Source of the DNA: Hofstenia miamia
Taxonomy: Eukaryota > Xenacoelomorpha > Acoela > Hofsteniidae
Direction: 5' to 3'
Assembly: GCA_900660155.1 (NCBI GenBank)
Contig: CABFPE010000049.1
Coordinates: 1,167,882 to 1,231,881, forward strand
DNA length: 64,000 nucleotides
Position 1 is the first letter of the stretch; the number at the start of each line of letters is the position of its first letter. Shown one piece after another: positions 47,350-59,640 of the stretch. The translations under genes were made by a program, and so were the position numbers. The notes under the pieces were generated by a model. It saw only the letters and a list, made by a program, of their open reading frames with translations. It made no database searches and was not told the DNA's origin.

Positions 47350-48595
47350 TAACATATGAAGACCCCGGTGGAAAAACCACACATGTCCACTTTTTGATAT
47401 TTTATTGGTTACTCTCCTTGGATTTGGTCCTTGGCATGAGTCATCATCTCTAAAAAGGTCGTATCGATAAATCACAGTTGTCCAGAGTTATTGCTATTTA
47501 AAAATAAGCAACAAGGGGGAAAAAGAGCCGTAGTATCGGATTAATCTGATACTGACTACACATACGTCATGTAACATATTAATAATAATACAGAATGATG
47601 TTGATTTGAAATAATAATATTTTAACAATGTCTTCTCGAGTTTTTAAATTTTTTTTTGTTTTTCTTTTTTTTCCCCTTTTTTTATTAAGCAATTCAGCTT
47701 AACACAATCTGTTCCAACACTGCATAAGTAAAGGGAAACGGGTGAAGAAAGAAAACCTCTCTTAGAAAGTCTTGGTAACAAGTTTTTGACAAGTAGGAGA
47801 TAATGATATGGCACTTTTATAGCTTTATAATGTGAAGATGAGCCCAATATGTCAAAAAAGTACGGAACAACCAAGTTTAACGTCCACGTCTGATAGGTCA
47901 GGGGTGATGTTAAATTATTGTATGTGATCAGATTTGAACCCAATACCTTTCATACTTCCAACTGAACTAAGGATCCCTTGATTTTTGTCAGTTTGGCCTT
48001 TTCGTTGTCTGACATTACGGTAATGGTAGTCTTTTTATTCCGTAACCAAAAGGGTGCGGGTTCGAATCCCTTCATACTTCCAACTAAACTAAGGATCCCT
48101 TGATTTTTGTCAGTTTGGCCTTTTGGTTGTCTGACATTACAGTAATGGTAGTCTTTTTATTCCGTAACCAAAAGGGTGCGGGTTCGAATCCCTTTCAGTG
48201 TGGGATTGAACCATTATATTGGCCAAGCATGCTATGATCAGGGTTGGACACCCATCTATCAAAGATATAGAGATGTGTGTTTTGGAATATGACCCAAAAA
48301 ATGGAGGAATGCAACCAAAATCAAAAGTTTACAAAAAATTGAGGGAAAAACCACAGTTGTCCAAAACCGGTGACCTAGTTTTACAGGGCCTTAATTATTT
48401 TTTTTAATGTTAAAATGCTAATTGCTGCTGTGGCTAATGCATAACAAGTTGCTCTTACAATACAACTTTGTTTGGTAGTGATATTCCTATTATTGATCGT
48501 CACAAGAGTCTTCAAAGACAAAATATCAATTTTCTCAAAATCCCAAAAAGTGGACATCTGTGGTTTTCCCCCTTAGTCTTCATATATATATGTTA
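47350..48595. mobile_element. Unclassified DNA element with about 45-bp inverted ends
   Basis: 47350-47396 and 48543-48595 are inverted copies (both ends contain CATAT, GAAGAC and CCACASATGTCCACTTTTTG). Two more CCACAGTTGTCCA-like motifs lie inside near 47474 and 48352, giving four related sub-terminal motifs that could be transposase-binding sites. No transposase is seen. The centre holds the tandem dimer at 47949-48192. Total about 1.25 kb; superfamily and target duplication not determined. Confidence 0.6.
47949..48192 (+). repeat. Tandem dimer (2 x 122 bp) with tRNA-like box B
   Basis: Two 122-bp units differ at few positions. Each ends in GGGTGCGGGTTCGAATCCC, a perfect pol III box B, preceded by TTACGGTAATGGTAG, which fits a degenerate box A. 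The anticodon arm does not fold properly and acceptor arms do not pair, so this is tRNA-derived (SINE-like), not a working tRNA gene. Confidence 0.55.
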
Positions 48596-49682
48596 AAATA
48601 ATGTAGTCATAAAAAATTTCTACTTGATGATAAACTTTCATCAAAAGTAACAAGATTGATTTGAAAATCTTCACTCAACCAAAAATGATAGCAACTTTAA
48701 GAGCTCAAATTAGCATTTGATGGATTGTTCTAGTGTTATTCTAACGAAAAACATTTGAAGAGCTTCTTAGATTCAACAAATTTTACTGTAATGAAAATTT
48801 AGTGTAAGCATGTGACAACAATAAATTATAGTAAATGCACACTTTATAGTAATTTTTCACTTTGACCTGCATGTAAATGCTCAAGGGTATGATAAACTAA
48901 AGTAATATGCAAGATGATAAGCAAAATATAAAATTTCAGGTCTTTTTGGAAAATTGACAATTGACATCTTCTCTATTTTCTCTGACAATGCCATTTACTT
49001 GTGAAAAATATCTATTATTATATTTAATCAAAGCAATTTTTCAGTAGGCCCTACATAAGGCTTTCAAAATTGATGCATTCAAACATTAATTGTTTTCACA
49101 AAAATCAAGAGGTGGTTTGTCATGACTTGAATCACAAGGCAGAAGATCAAAAAGAGACTTGAAATGTAAATTTAATTGTGTGTTTAAAATAACCAAAAGA
49201 ATTGCACAGAATTTTGAAAGAGAGAAGATAATTAAGAAGCAAACGTCCTAAAATGTCATAGAAACCTGAAATAATAAGAATTTAAGCCATCAAAAATGGC
49301 ATAGAACCTTGCACTGTAAGCAAATAAAAGTAGTTCATATATTTATAATTTTTAGTATAAGTATAATACAATATGTCTTGTATACAAAAATTTCTATCAG
49401 CTGTCATCAAAATCTATAATTGTCAATTACTTACAACAATAAATTATCATTGTCCTGTATTTCAAAATGGAAGACTACCATTTTTCATCAATTAACTTGT
49501 TTTTGCAACTGAAATGGGACAATAATCACATGCCACCTATCAATCACAGTTGAAATAAAGCTGATGACCAAATTCTTACAAGCACAGTTGTGTATCAAGA
49601 TTTGTGAAATCTTTGACCTTTACGGTTTGTTTAATTTAACCTGGGGAATATACATTTATTCAGTTCGTTTAGAATTTCTCAT
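48596..49682. other. Intergenic region upstream of the beta-helix gene, no gene seen
   Basis: AT-rich. No core promoter motif could be assigned with confidence. Confidence 0.5.
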
Positions 49683-50607
49683 ATGAAGTTAACTGCCTTA
49701 TTTGCAATACTTTACTGTTTCGAACTTGCTTATTGTGTTGTTCATATCATAGGCAAAGAAAGTATATGTACATTGGAATCAATTCAAAGTACTGTAAAAC
49801 GAGCAAACCCGTCTGATGTGGTGATATTTGGATGTTTAGAAAAGGTCATATTTATCACTGAAACAATTATTATTGACAAATCCATTACATTTGATGGAGC
49901 AGGAAAACACATAATTTCTAAGCTCGCAAACAACAAAGCCTTGTTTAAAATTAGTTTGTCCTCGAAGCCAGCAGTATTTCAGAATATTCACATCAAAAAC
50001 ATGACAATTACCGTAGCTTCAGAAAATTCAATTGCAGTTTTATTAAGGCATCAAAAAGCTAACTTAAATGTATCAGACGTACACTTCTTAACAATTGGTG
50101 CTGATTACACTGCGATACACACCCAATACGGTGGTAAGGTAATGGTCACGAGATCAACATTTTCTGATAGTAATAAAGCAGTTGTGTGTGGATTTTACGA
50201 AACGTTTTCTTTTGTAAAGAATCATGTTGTGTCCCATCTAAAGAGACAGGGTAGAGTTGTTGGCAGTACGCCTAGAATGTCGTATGCTCAGCGAAATACC
50301 AGGATAGATTTTATGGAAAACAAGATAGAAAATGGTAATGCATCAAATTTCATTAATGCAAATATGATTATCATTATTATTAGACCTAAAAAACTAATAT
50401 AACTTTTAATATAATCTATCAAAATAAAGCTCCTGAACTGTCATAAAGGCCAAAAATAGATAACAAAATTATATATTATTAAAAAAAGTTTTTTATTTAT
50501 TAGGCATAAAGCTTAAAGATATGTATCTCAATATTTTCGTCCATGATGTAGGATCCTTCAAAAATTCTTTCACTAATAAAAGTCCTGCTGGGGGTTGGGG
50601 TATATAA
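49683..50607 (+). CDS. Small secreted right-handed beta-helix-like protein, two exons
   Basis: Exon 1 is 49683-50334 and exon 2 is 50504-50607, with donor GTAATG, acceptor TTTATTAG and both junctions phase 1. The spliced product is 251 residues. Residues 1-18 form a signal peptide (MKLTALFAILYCFELAYC). The rest has the rhythm of a pectate-lyase/parallel beta-helix fold: repeated short strands with Asn and hydrophobic ladders (IIDKSITFDGAG, FQNIHIKNMTITV, LNVSDVHF, VTRSTFSDSNKAV, FKNSFTNKSPAG). Without splicing, the first frame ends at 50402 in low-complexity isoleucines; exon 2 restores a typical FKNSFTN rung, supporting the intron. No catalytic residues can be named, so it may be a non-enzymatic extracellular protein. 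Likely a complete small gene or the 5' part of a larger one. Confidence 0.65.
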
Positions 50608-51141
50608 GTTCGGCTTAAAACCATTATAGTTTTAACATCATTTTTTGTTAACTTTTTTGAATATTAGTCTTGATTCCCACGCAATCTATTCGAATTTATG
50701 ATGCGAAGGCAATTAATATTTTACAGTAGTATTTTATTTCAGCAAGACTAACTCTAAACCAATCCATACCCTAAACTATATGTAGAAGATATGCAAATTT
50801 ATTAGTAAGTTTCAATATGAATTATAAAATAATTATAAGGCCGTGCGCAAAAGTTACAACTTTTGTTGCTGAGCCAATTAAGATAAGAAAACACGTTGGA
50901 AGAATTCAAATTATTTCAAAATTATCCAATCATATTCCTCGATAAAATTGGTTTAGCAACGAAAATTGTAGCGTTTGCGCCCTACATAATACACTACTAT
51001 TAATATGATAATTAGTGGTTCAACCACTCTGCTTTTGTTTGTTTACAAACTGCAATTATAGGATTTGACAATGTTATTCAATCAACACGGAGAATTTTCC
51101 CTTAAATCTTTTCACGTATAGTTACTTTTTTCAAAGCCTTC
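50608..51141. other. 3' flank of beta-helix gene, no gene seen
   Basis: Contains a GCGCAAAAGTTACAAC...GTAGCGTTTGCGC pair at about 50846-50983, an inverted arrangement that may be another small MITE. Confidence 0.4.
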
Positions 51142-51145
51142 TTAA

Positions 51146-51285
51146 GGCTACGCTTAGACTATGTGATTGATCACACGTGGTCTGTCACATTTTGGTAAAA
51201 TCGCACGTCTAACCACCAAGATAATTGGCGATGTGACGTGTTTTGTTTCTTTTCTTGCTACCAATCACGTAGTCTAACCGTGGCC
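51146..51285. mobile_element. PIF/Harbinger-type MITE 1
   Basis: 140 bp with inverted ends (GGCTACGCTTAGACTATGTG and the complement of GGCCACGGTTAGACTACGTG), flanked by TAA on both sides (51143-51145, 51286-51288). A three-base TWA target duplication is diagnostic for PIF/Harbinger. Confidence 0.75.
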
Positions 51286-51374
51286 TAAGAGGCTTTGCTC
51301 TGTTTACATAATTCAAAATAAATATGATTTTATTGAGTTGGATCTATCAAGATGACAAAAAATATTGTATGTTA

Positions 51375-51572
51375 GGCGACCGTTAGACTAGTGATTGGTT
51401 CAAAAGTTATCTATCACATTTGAAAGAATCGCACGTCTAACCACCGTAGATAATTTGCGATGTGACGATCACAAGGAAATCGAACGTGCACGATTTCTCC
51501 GGTGTTTAGGCATGCGATTTAAGCAAAATGTGATAGATCACTTTTATGCAAATCACTAGTCTAACCGTGGCC
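51375..51572. mobile_element. PIF/Harbinger-type MITE 2
   Basis: 198 bp with inverted ends (GGCGACCGTTAGACTAGTGA and the complement of GGCCACGGTTAGACTAGTGA), flanked by TTA at 51372-51374 and 51573-51575. It shares the interior string ATCGCACGTCTAACCACC with MITE 1. Confidence 0.8.
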
Positions 51573-51587
51573 TTAGGTTTATGGTTT

Positions 51588-51680
51588 GTGTTAGGATTAG
51601 GGTTAGGGATACAGTTAGTTAGGTTTGAAATTAGGGTTATGGTTCAGGATATGGTCTGGGTTAGGGTTAAGGTTATTTTT
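51588..51680 (+). repeat. Degenerate TTAGGG-like tract
   Basis: Repeated GGTTAGGG, GATTAGGG and GGGTTATGG variants, a decayed array of the animal telomere-type unit. Too short and interstitial to be a telomere. Confidence 0.7.
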
Positions 51681-51973
51681 GCAAAAAATTGAGTGGGGAG
51701 GTCGGAGATAATGCAAAGTACCGTAGCTTACCGTTAGCCTTCCATATGCTTCACTGATATTATAAAATTTATAGATACAAGGAAATGTGAATAGATTTTC
51801 CTTCTATAGCGTATTTTGAAAGCCTCATTACAAAATTAATAAAAGCCTAAAATATATTTCATTTATACAACATGAATCACAATAATGCATAAGTTGTCAT
51901 AATATAATATCATTGCTTATATGGTTATTATATTAATTGCAAATTTGATATACATGTAATGAGAGGTTTTCAA

Positions 51974-52020
<47 letters not shown>

Positions 52021-55000
52021 AGAAGGAAACAACAGCAGTACTGGACTGACTGTATCAGATAGATGCATCCAACTGAGCAATAACACAGTCACAGCATTGA
52101 ATTTGTCAATAGCTGTGCAAAAATAATGTACATTAATGCTTTTCTTTAATTTTATTGGTAGTCACTAATTCAACTTCAATGTTGACAAATTTTTTACAAA
52201 TTTTTCAATTTTAACTCAACAAATTTTGCCAAGAAAAAAAATTATGATTAATTCAATTAGGAAAAGCAATTCAATCAAATCTCCACAAAATAAGCCTTGT
52301 TAACAGAAACTTGAATATGATTACTCTCATGGAGTTTTTTAACCATAATATTTAAAGGACACCACCTTTAGTCAAAATTCAAAGAGTTTAATTTTACCAA
52401 TTCTGCGTAGTTATTTTGCCTGAAATTTAGTTTTTTAAGGCAATTATTTCTCTTTTTACAGTCATCATATTAATTAATTAGGTTTGATTTAATTAAAAAA
52501 ATTAAAATGCAATATATTCTACAATATTACCACCACTTTACTTTTTTAAGGACATTAATTCTATTTTTTAGTCATTTTAGTAAGTAATTAGATTATAATT
52601 GCTTAAAGAGAAAGTTAAAATACAATAGATTCTACAATATTTTTTTATTTTTTTATAGTAAAATTGCTGTGAATTTGAAAAAGTGCCTATTAAATGTTCT
52701 AATTATGGAATGCTCTGGAATGTTATCTAATTGCACTTGCAGCAATAGTAGAAATTCATAGATTGTGCATAGAATTGACATCACATCTGTTACCTTAGCC
52801 ATTTAATGCTTTCCCTTCCATTTGAGCACTTTTTTGCCTCATATTTGTTGTGCATTTCTCACTCTACACTGGCATTTTCTTCCATTTGAGCATTACAATT
52901 GACAGTTTGATTTGGATTTCATAACACAGAGAGTTGTTTTCTACATTACAGCAAGTAATTTATAATTAATTAAAATTTTGATACTTATAAATATATTTAT
53001 AAAATTTATTGTGTTTGAACAAATGTATGCATACCTTGCCTAATCTAGATATTTTCCATTTTTAAATTTTTAAGTTTTATTTCAATTTAGAAATCAGGTA
53101 CTGCAGTATCAAATCTAGTTAAAATTAGTTGTGAATCCTTCCAAATTTTTGAGAATGCTATAAAAATTTGAATATTTAGATACTGCAGTATCAATTTTTT
53201 TTTAAAATTAGCTGTCAATCATTTTAAATTCTGGAATTCTAAGAAATTAATTTTAAATATTAAATTTGTTTGAGTTATTTTCTATTTATTGCTAAATTTA
53301 GTGATAATGAAAAACTAAAGATTGAAGTTTCTACACTCATCAAAGCAATTTCACTAAAAATAAAAAAACTGAATTATCTTAATATAAGGAACTGTTTTCA
53401 GACCATGCCAAGAAACCTAACATACATTTTGAAATAAAAGAAGAAGAACAAACCACATAAGATCAAAATGTATTTTCTTTGTAAACAAAAAAATGAAAGT
53501 TTTGATGAAGCCAAAGATCAGCTAATAATGTTAAACAATCAAAATCCTGATTGTTCATTGAAAAAAGTATTCCTTGCCATAAAGGCAGGGGAAATCTTCA
53601 CAAAGATTTAAAAAATTTAAAAACAGGATTCCATTTTCAACATCATGGATAAACTTTCTTATTTGCATGTACAAGATAAGTTTGTTTTTACTAGGAAAAA
53701 TACAATGTGCTGTTTCATTTTAGCACACTTTTGTTAACTATTAGTGAATACTATACTGAACTACAAGTTGTGAGTTTAACAAATTTTCTAACTGTTTCTG
53801 CCAGTGCTTTTACACCTCAAAAACCCCCATCCAATCCACCATCTCAACAAAGAAAACATTGTCAATTAGATCAATTAAAATTCTATTTTTAAGCAAAACA
53901 TAAAGCCTGTAACATGTCCTAATATGGGACTCTTTGTTAAGAAATTACTAGTACTTTTAATAGCATAGTCATATCTGCACCCTAAATTATATTAAAAAAA
54001 TAGCCATAAATTTTGTGGAGAATTGAAGGTCTGACAACATTGGAATATTCCAAATAAATATTCAAATAGGTTTGTTAAACATCTTTTTCCTGTACCAATC
54101 AAATTAATTTCCTGGTTGAAATTATCAAATATATCATTTATTGAAATGTGTTTCTCAAAATTAACTTAAAAAATAAAATTTTTGTATTTCATAGATATTT
54201 ACTGTGTACCTAATTATTTCCTTGTTTCATTCAATTAGAACAACCTTTAGATTGCATAAGTTCTTTTCATTTTATCCTCTCTTGGTATTATTACTTCTTT
54301 CAATATAATTGGTTCATTTACAATTTGAACTCTTTTACTCATTTTCTATATAAGGAAAAAGAAAAAATTTTTCCACAGGTAATATAAATACTCTTCAGAA
54401 AAAAGAAAAACAATAATTACAATAACTTGTTTTTGGGAGGAGGAATATGTCACATTTTGTAAACTAATCAATTTATAGGCCCTGTGTCAGTTGCAAACAG
54501 CCAAAACAGTTAATTCTCATGTGAAATATCACACCAAATTATACCATTTGATATAGCTGGTCCAAATATTAATTTATTATAATCAAAACTATATGCAAGT
54601 TCCTGATTAGTTTTAATTATATTTGCATGATTTTGCAATTTTTGCTTATTCCCTTGTCTTATTCTTCTAAAGAATATTTGTGTACCAATTACCTTATATT
54701 GACAATGTTGCAAATCAGAATTATAAATGTTTTAAAATTCAGTATCAAATTTCATTCCTTTAATAACATCACTTTCATTAGTACTACTATTTAACTCACT
54801 CCAAAATAGATCAGTTGTGACAAAATATATATTAATTAAAGAAACAAATGTTTCTATTATTACTAAATTGCATACAGACAGTACACCAAATTTACTAATT
54901 TGAACATAAATACTTTTTGATTTTTCACAAATCTTATTATTTTGGAGGCCATGCTTTATTTGGTAAAGTAAATAAAATCAGGTTGCAAGAAATAATCTCA

Positions 55001-55154
55001 GCAGTTCTAAAAACATATTTCCCTCTAAAATGTACAAAACTATTAATTATAGTGTAGTGTTCATCACTTTTTAAATGTAGCATATTATAATTATTTTGTG
55101 ATAAGATACAAATTCCTTAAAGTGAAATGTAGCTATGAGCATCCTTTACATAAA
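51681..55154. other. AT-rich intergenic region, no gene seen
   Basis: Long (TA)n at about 51969-52017, then very AT-rich sequence. 53460-53720 has a weakly protein-like plus-strand stretch (MYFLCKQKNESFDEAKDQL) with no recognisable domain. Confidence 0.5.
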
Positions 55155-55156
55155 TA

Positions 55157-57400
55157 CAGTCAAGTTCATTTAATCTGGATTGCCATAATCCAGATATTTG
55201 CTTAAACCAGTTGAATTTCAAAGTCCCAAATTTTCTCCCATAATAATATATGCTTATAATCCAGATTTTATAATCTGGATATTTGCCTATTCCAGATGAT
55301 TTTTTTCTCTGATTCCATAGGATTCTGGATTAATGTATTTGTTACAGATAATCAAATGTATGTTTGTTTCATGCTGTCTCATTACTTACTTACTCAATAC
55401 TAAGAATTAAAAGCTTTTATATTAGCCATGAGCCACCATGCACTAGAGCTTAAATAAATTTACCATTTAAGGCACGTGAGTATCTGTTACATGACCTACC
55501 TGTTCTATACCATAACTGAGCTAAACACACAAGGGTGGCAAGCAAAGCAATTAGATTAGTGAAAGACAGACTGACTACTGCTACACACAAACTGCTCACC
55601 TCTTCTCTGTGTTGCTTAATTATCTTTCCCTTTGCTATCAACCACCTAATTGTGATTAATCATCCATTGGTTGTTTTCATCATTCTTTCCTGTTATCAAA
55701 ATTTAAGTAAACATGAAGCAAACAAGAGTGAAATTGCGTCTCAATAAGAAATTCAAAATCATTTCTTATTATGAGGAAAATGTAGGCTTAAAACAAAAGG
55801 TTATAGCAGAGAAATTTTCCATTAAAATACAAACATTAAGTGATTTGCTGAGGAGGAAAGGCAAATACAAGAAGAAATTTATGTCAAATGTCATTTCCAG
55901 TGGAGTAAAACAACTGTGATCTTACTGCCCAAACTTTATTACAATAGTTTACAGCAATAAGAACAAGAATCCATCTTTTCCAATCAAAGGTGGAATGCTG
56001 CTAGCAAATGCCAGAGTATTTGCAGAATGACTGGAAGAAAATACCAATCTGGATATAAACTGGTTCAATTGATGGAAGACTACAGATAATGTTTGCTCAA
56101 AAAAATGGCTGGTCAAAGTGCTGCAGTTCCACAGGAAATTGTTGTAGAGTGAATCAGCAAGTCCTATCAGTCTATCAGCAACCTGTGACATCTGCAATAC
56201 TGATGAATGCAGTTTGTTCTGGCAACTGTCCCCTGACAAGACTCTCACTCTCAAAGAAGAACATGTGCATGGTGCAAGTGCACAAAAAATGTATCACTGT
56301 TTTCCTCTGTGCAACTATGGTTGGCAAAAAACTACCCCTATTCTTAATTGGCAAGATTAATAAACCTTGTTGTTTCAAAAATGTAACTCGTCTACAATAA
56401 CCTACAGAGCTAATTCAAAGTCATGGATGACAGCAAATCTTTTTACACCAAATGGCTTCACAAAAATGGAAAATCATAATTAGTGTTGGATAGCTGTCCC
56501 ATGCATCCTGCAATGGAGAATTTTCCCAATGTCAGTCTATTCTTTCTTCCACCTAACACAATTTCCAAAACACAGCCCCTTAATGCTGGATTTATAAATG
56601 TGCTTAAACAGCAATATCAAAAGTTCTGGTACAAAAGATGCTATATTCATTGGAAATGCAAATAGATTTTAGCTTCTCACTTCTAGATACAATAGTAATT
56701 CTGAAAAGTTCCTGGGATTCAGTTACTGAGTCAGCTGTCATGATTTGCTTCAAAATTGTTGGTTTTGTAATCAATTCAGAAACAAATGAAGCTGAAGTCA
56801 TTCCTCCTACAAAATTTGCAAGACCCAGAGTTTGAGAATATATTTGACCATTTACAAAATTTCTTCCTTAATGCCTTTTCAGAAACAATCTTTCAGTTTG
56901 CAAAAGTTGATGAAGATATCCCTACAGCATACTCCAGTTCTTATGATGATATTATTGCTTCTGTTATGACACCTGTAACTGATGATCTAGAAGCAAACCT
57001 GATTTTACAAGAATTAGAATGACCTTCTCTTCAGGAAGCTCTAAACCTGAGAAGATACTTCAATCATTTTTTCAATCAATTCTGCCTTTGATGATATTCA
57101 CCTTTTGAACATTGTCTCAATGAACATATTCTCTGAATTCTGCAAAATTACAGACTTTTTTAACTCATGAACTCTTGACACATATAATGTGATGGCTTAT
57201 TTCACATAGTTTATATAATACCTACTTTATACTTTTTACTTTATTTCACAGTTTACAATTCTTTAAACTGTTTTAAAATACATTATAACTATATATTTTC
57301 ATATGTACATGTATTCTTTTTTATTCATAATCAATAGAAATTCCTATAATCCAGATAAAATTTTCAGTCCCCAGGAACCTGGATTAAACAAACTTGACTG
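55157..57400 (+). mobile_element. Tigger/pogo DNA transposon, full length, inactive
   Basis: 2,244 bp between inverted ends beginning CAGTCAAGTT, with TA duplicated at 55155-55156 and 57401-57402. An N-terminal frame from ATG 55713 encodes a CENP-B/psq-type helix-turn-helix (LNKKFKIISYYEENVGLKQK). Further frames cover the DDE region: TLTLKEEHVHG-like sequence near 56245, the second Asp in VLDSCPMHP near 56480-56510, and SKTQPLNAGFI near 56565-56595. In pogo transposases that last motif is QPLDxG, so the third catalytic Asp is replaced by Asn (56582-56584). Frameshifts split the gene into at least three frames. Both the missing Asp and the frame breaks make it non-autonomous. Confidence 0.9.
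55713..55919 (+). pseudogene. Tigger transposase N-terminus (helix-turn-helix)
   Basis: 68 codons, starting MKQTRVKLRLNKKFKIISYY. The helix-turn-helix includes GLKQKVIAEKFSIKIQTLSD. Ends at a stop where the family continues through the second DNA-binding helix and the DDE domain. Confidence 0.8.
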
Positions 57401-57402
57401 TA

Positions 57403-58079
57403 TATCCATTTTCTATTGAAATTTTGTCAAAACCTTTATCACTATATGTAGGAATATCTAAAGCTTGCTCATGTGTTTCAGTTTTAAAAAATTGATTTTT
57501 ATAAGCAGCTCCACTAGTTTTCAAATTTTCTAGCAAACCAAATAACCATTTTTTCAGAGAATTGTGAAATTACATGAGCTTTTGTAAAATCATGTTTGTA
57601 GTTCTCTGCAAATGTTCATTTGCTATTTTTAAAAATATTTCAGTATGTTTTTATAAATTGTCTTGTAAATTTGAATAAATATTATGCATAGATTCAATAT
57701 TACATAATTGCATGTTTGATTGCTTAATAATTTGCAAGTCTTTTTCTACATGATGTTGCTGATAATGTCTCTTCTTTCTTTGCCCTCACAAACATTTATA
57801 ATTATTCTTTTGCATACATTTAAATCTCTATTGAAAAGATTGTACCCTGATATATCTAACTTATTATTTTCAATTTGATTTATTTAATCTTAAAATCTTG
57901 CTTTCTGTTTCTATGTTATTACCATCACCTACTTGATTAGAATGTGTAACTTCAGGTATTCCACTATTATTGAATCCAATTTTTAAAAGTAAGAGTGAAA
58001 TTAATTTCACAACTAGAGAAAACATTTTTTCCACATTTGAATTTGTCAAACTTTAATAACAGTGAAATTAATTTCACAA
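57403..58079. other. No gene seen
   Basis: AT-rich. Two copies of GTGAAATTAATTTCACAA occur near 57986 and 58063. Confidence 0.5.
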
Positions 58080-58520
58080 TTAGAAAATATATCTTAAAAT
58101 ATACTTCATATTTATATTTGCATACCTAAAAGAATAATTAACTCTCAGTTGAAGCCTGGTATCAGATGCCGCAGCAGTTATTATGAGATATATTAGACTT
58201 AATTTGTTTGATAAAATTTCGTCCTGGGTGCTATGCCAAGCACGAAAACCAAATAAATATTGAAAAAGGATGTTTTCAGATTTTGGGAATGCGTTTATTT
58301 GAATATAAAACATTTTTTCAAAGAGTTTGCTAAAATAATGTGAAATAGAAATGTGTCTATAAATTTTTGAGTTTAGGTTTTCACCTTTTTATATATAGGA
58401 GTTACATCTGATTTTTTTAGTAAATCTGGAAATTCACAATCAATAATGTAGAATCTTGCCAACACTTTTCAACTTAATTTAGGATTGCTTAACCATATTC
58501 CTATTTAATTTTGGTATTTA
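58080..58520 (-). mobile_element. LINE reverse transcriptase fragment (N-terminal blocks)
   Basis: On the minus strand: KKSDVTPIYKKV near 58400-58440, then FEKMFYIQ-like sequence at about 58300-58330 and QYLFGFRAWHSTQDEILS at about 58200-58260. These correspond to the PIyKkg, ifEk and QyGFR..hST blocks of CR1/L2/Jockey-type RTs. It contains exactly the early blocks missing from the fragment at 35-36 kb. The catalytic YADD part is absent. Confidence 0.75.
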
Positions 58521-59640
58521 ATGTATGACAGACTCCAAAAACTCTCTCTTTTTATATCATTGCTAACTTTATTAACTTAATTAACATAGCATTAGCTATA
58601 CTTAATGCTCTAACTTACAACAGCCAAATTAGAATGAGAGTGAGAGAAGATATGCAGGGTTGAAACCCAACTCAAAGCAAGGCACAAGAGGATACTTTGT
58701 CTTTGTGAACAAATCCAGCTTTACTCAGACATCAAAGGAATTACCAATGGTTGACTCATTGCGGGGAACATTGTCTCAGAAAACAGTTGTGTGTGTGGAA
58801 TACTTTAATAATTTAATCATTGATTGTCCTTATTATTGTTGCAGTTAAATTATGAGAAAGTAATGCAACTGTGATGCTTTAGCTTGTTATCTTTCCCTAC
58901 ATATAATAACCCTATAGATATAAGTGTACATGTTAGCCCTTGATACATGTGAACAATCAATGCAGTCCACAATAAAACTAGTTCATAAGTCGGTTGAAAG
59001 TTGAATGATTTACTAACAGGCAATTGATTGATTAACCAATAAAAATGATCTAGATAAAACATTACTTCTCTGGCGAGGGTTGATCTAATAGTAATAACAC
59101 TAACTTGTGAATAATGAACAATAGGAAAGCTAGAACAAATAAAAATCCCTATCCTTACACCTAACATATAAGCACATCAAGGAATCAATAAGTACCAGCT
59201 GCACCACACTTTTTAAAGGCTATAGTGAGCAGGCCATTCCAGACTTCCTTTAAATGTAGTTGGGGACCACAGTCAGGATTACTCTAGTGCTTGACCATTT
59301 AGCTTTCCATTTAATTAATAAATAAACCTGACAAAAATAAAGAAGTAAATCCAATGAATTTCATTCATCACCAAATAGATAAATTGCATTATTTTTATAC
59401 TGAATAATAGTAAACACTCAAACACTCAGCAAGTACCTGTCAATCACACATATCAGCATTAATTAGCATTTGTGTTTCAGTCTTTTTATATTTGTCAAAA
59501 GTACTGCTGAGCAAATTAATATCAAATACTGCTTATAATATTTTTACAAATAATCAAACTAATAATAATCATGTGTGTACAATAAATTCTTATAATACTT
59601 GAGTCTTAGTTCTTTCCATTAATTTGATCACACATGATAT
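58521..59640. other. No gene seen
   Basis: Between the LINE fragment and the Ty3/gypsy element. An LTR of the gypsy element could lie here but none could be delimited. Confidence 0.4.

Noticed and set aside
48001-48192. A functional tRNA gene
   Set aside because: Box B is perfect but the anticodon arm has no proper 7-base loop and the acceptor ends do not pair.
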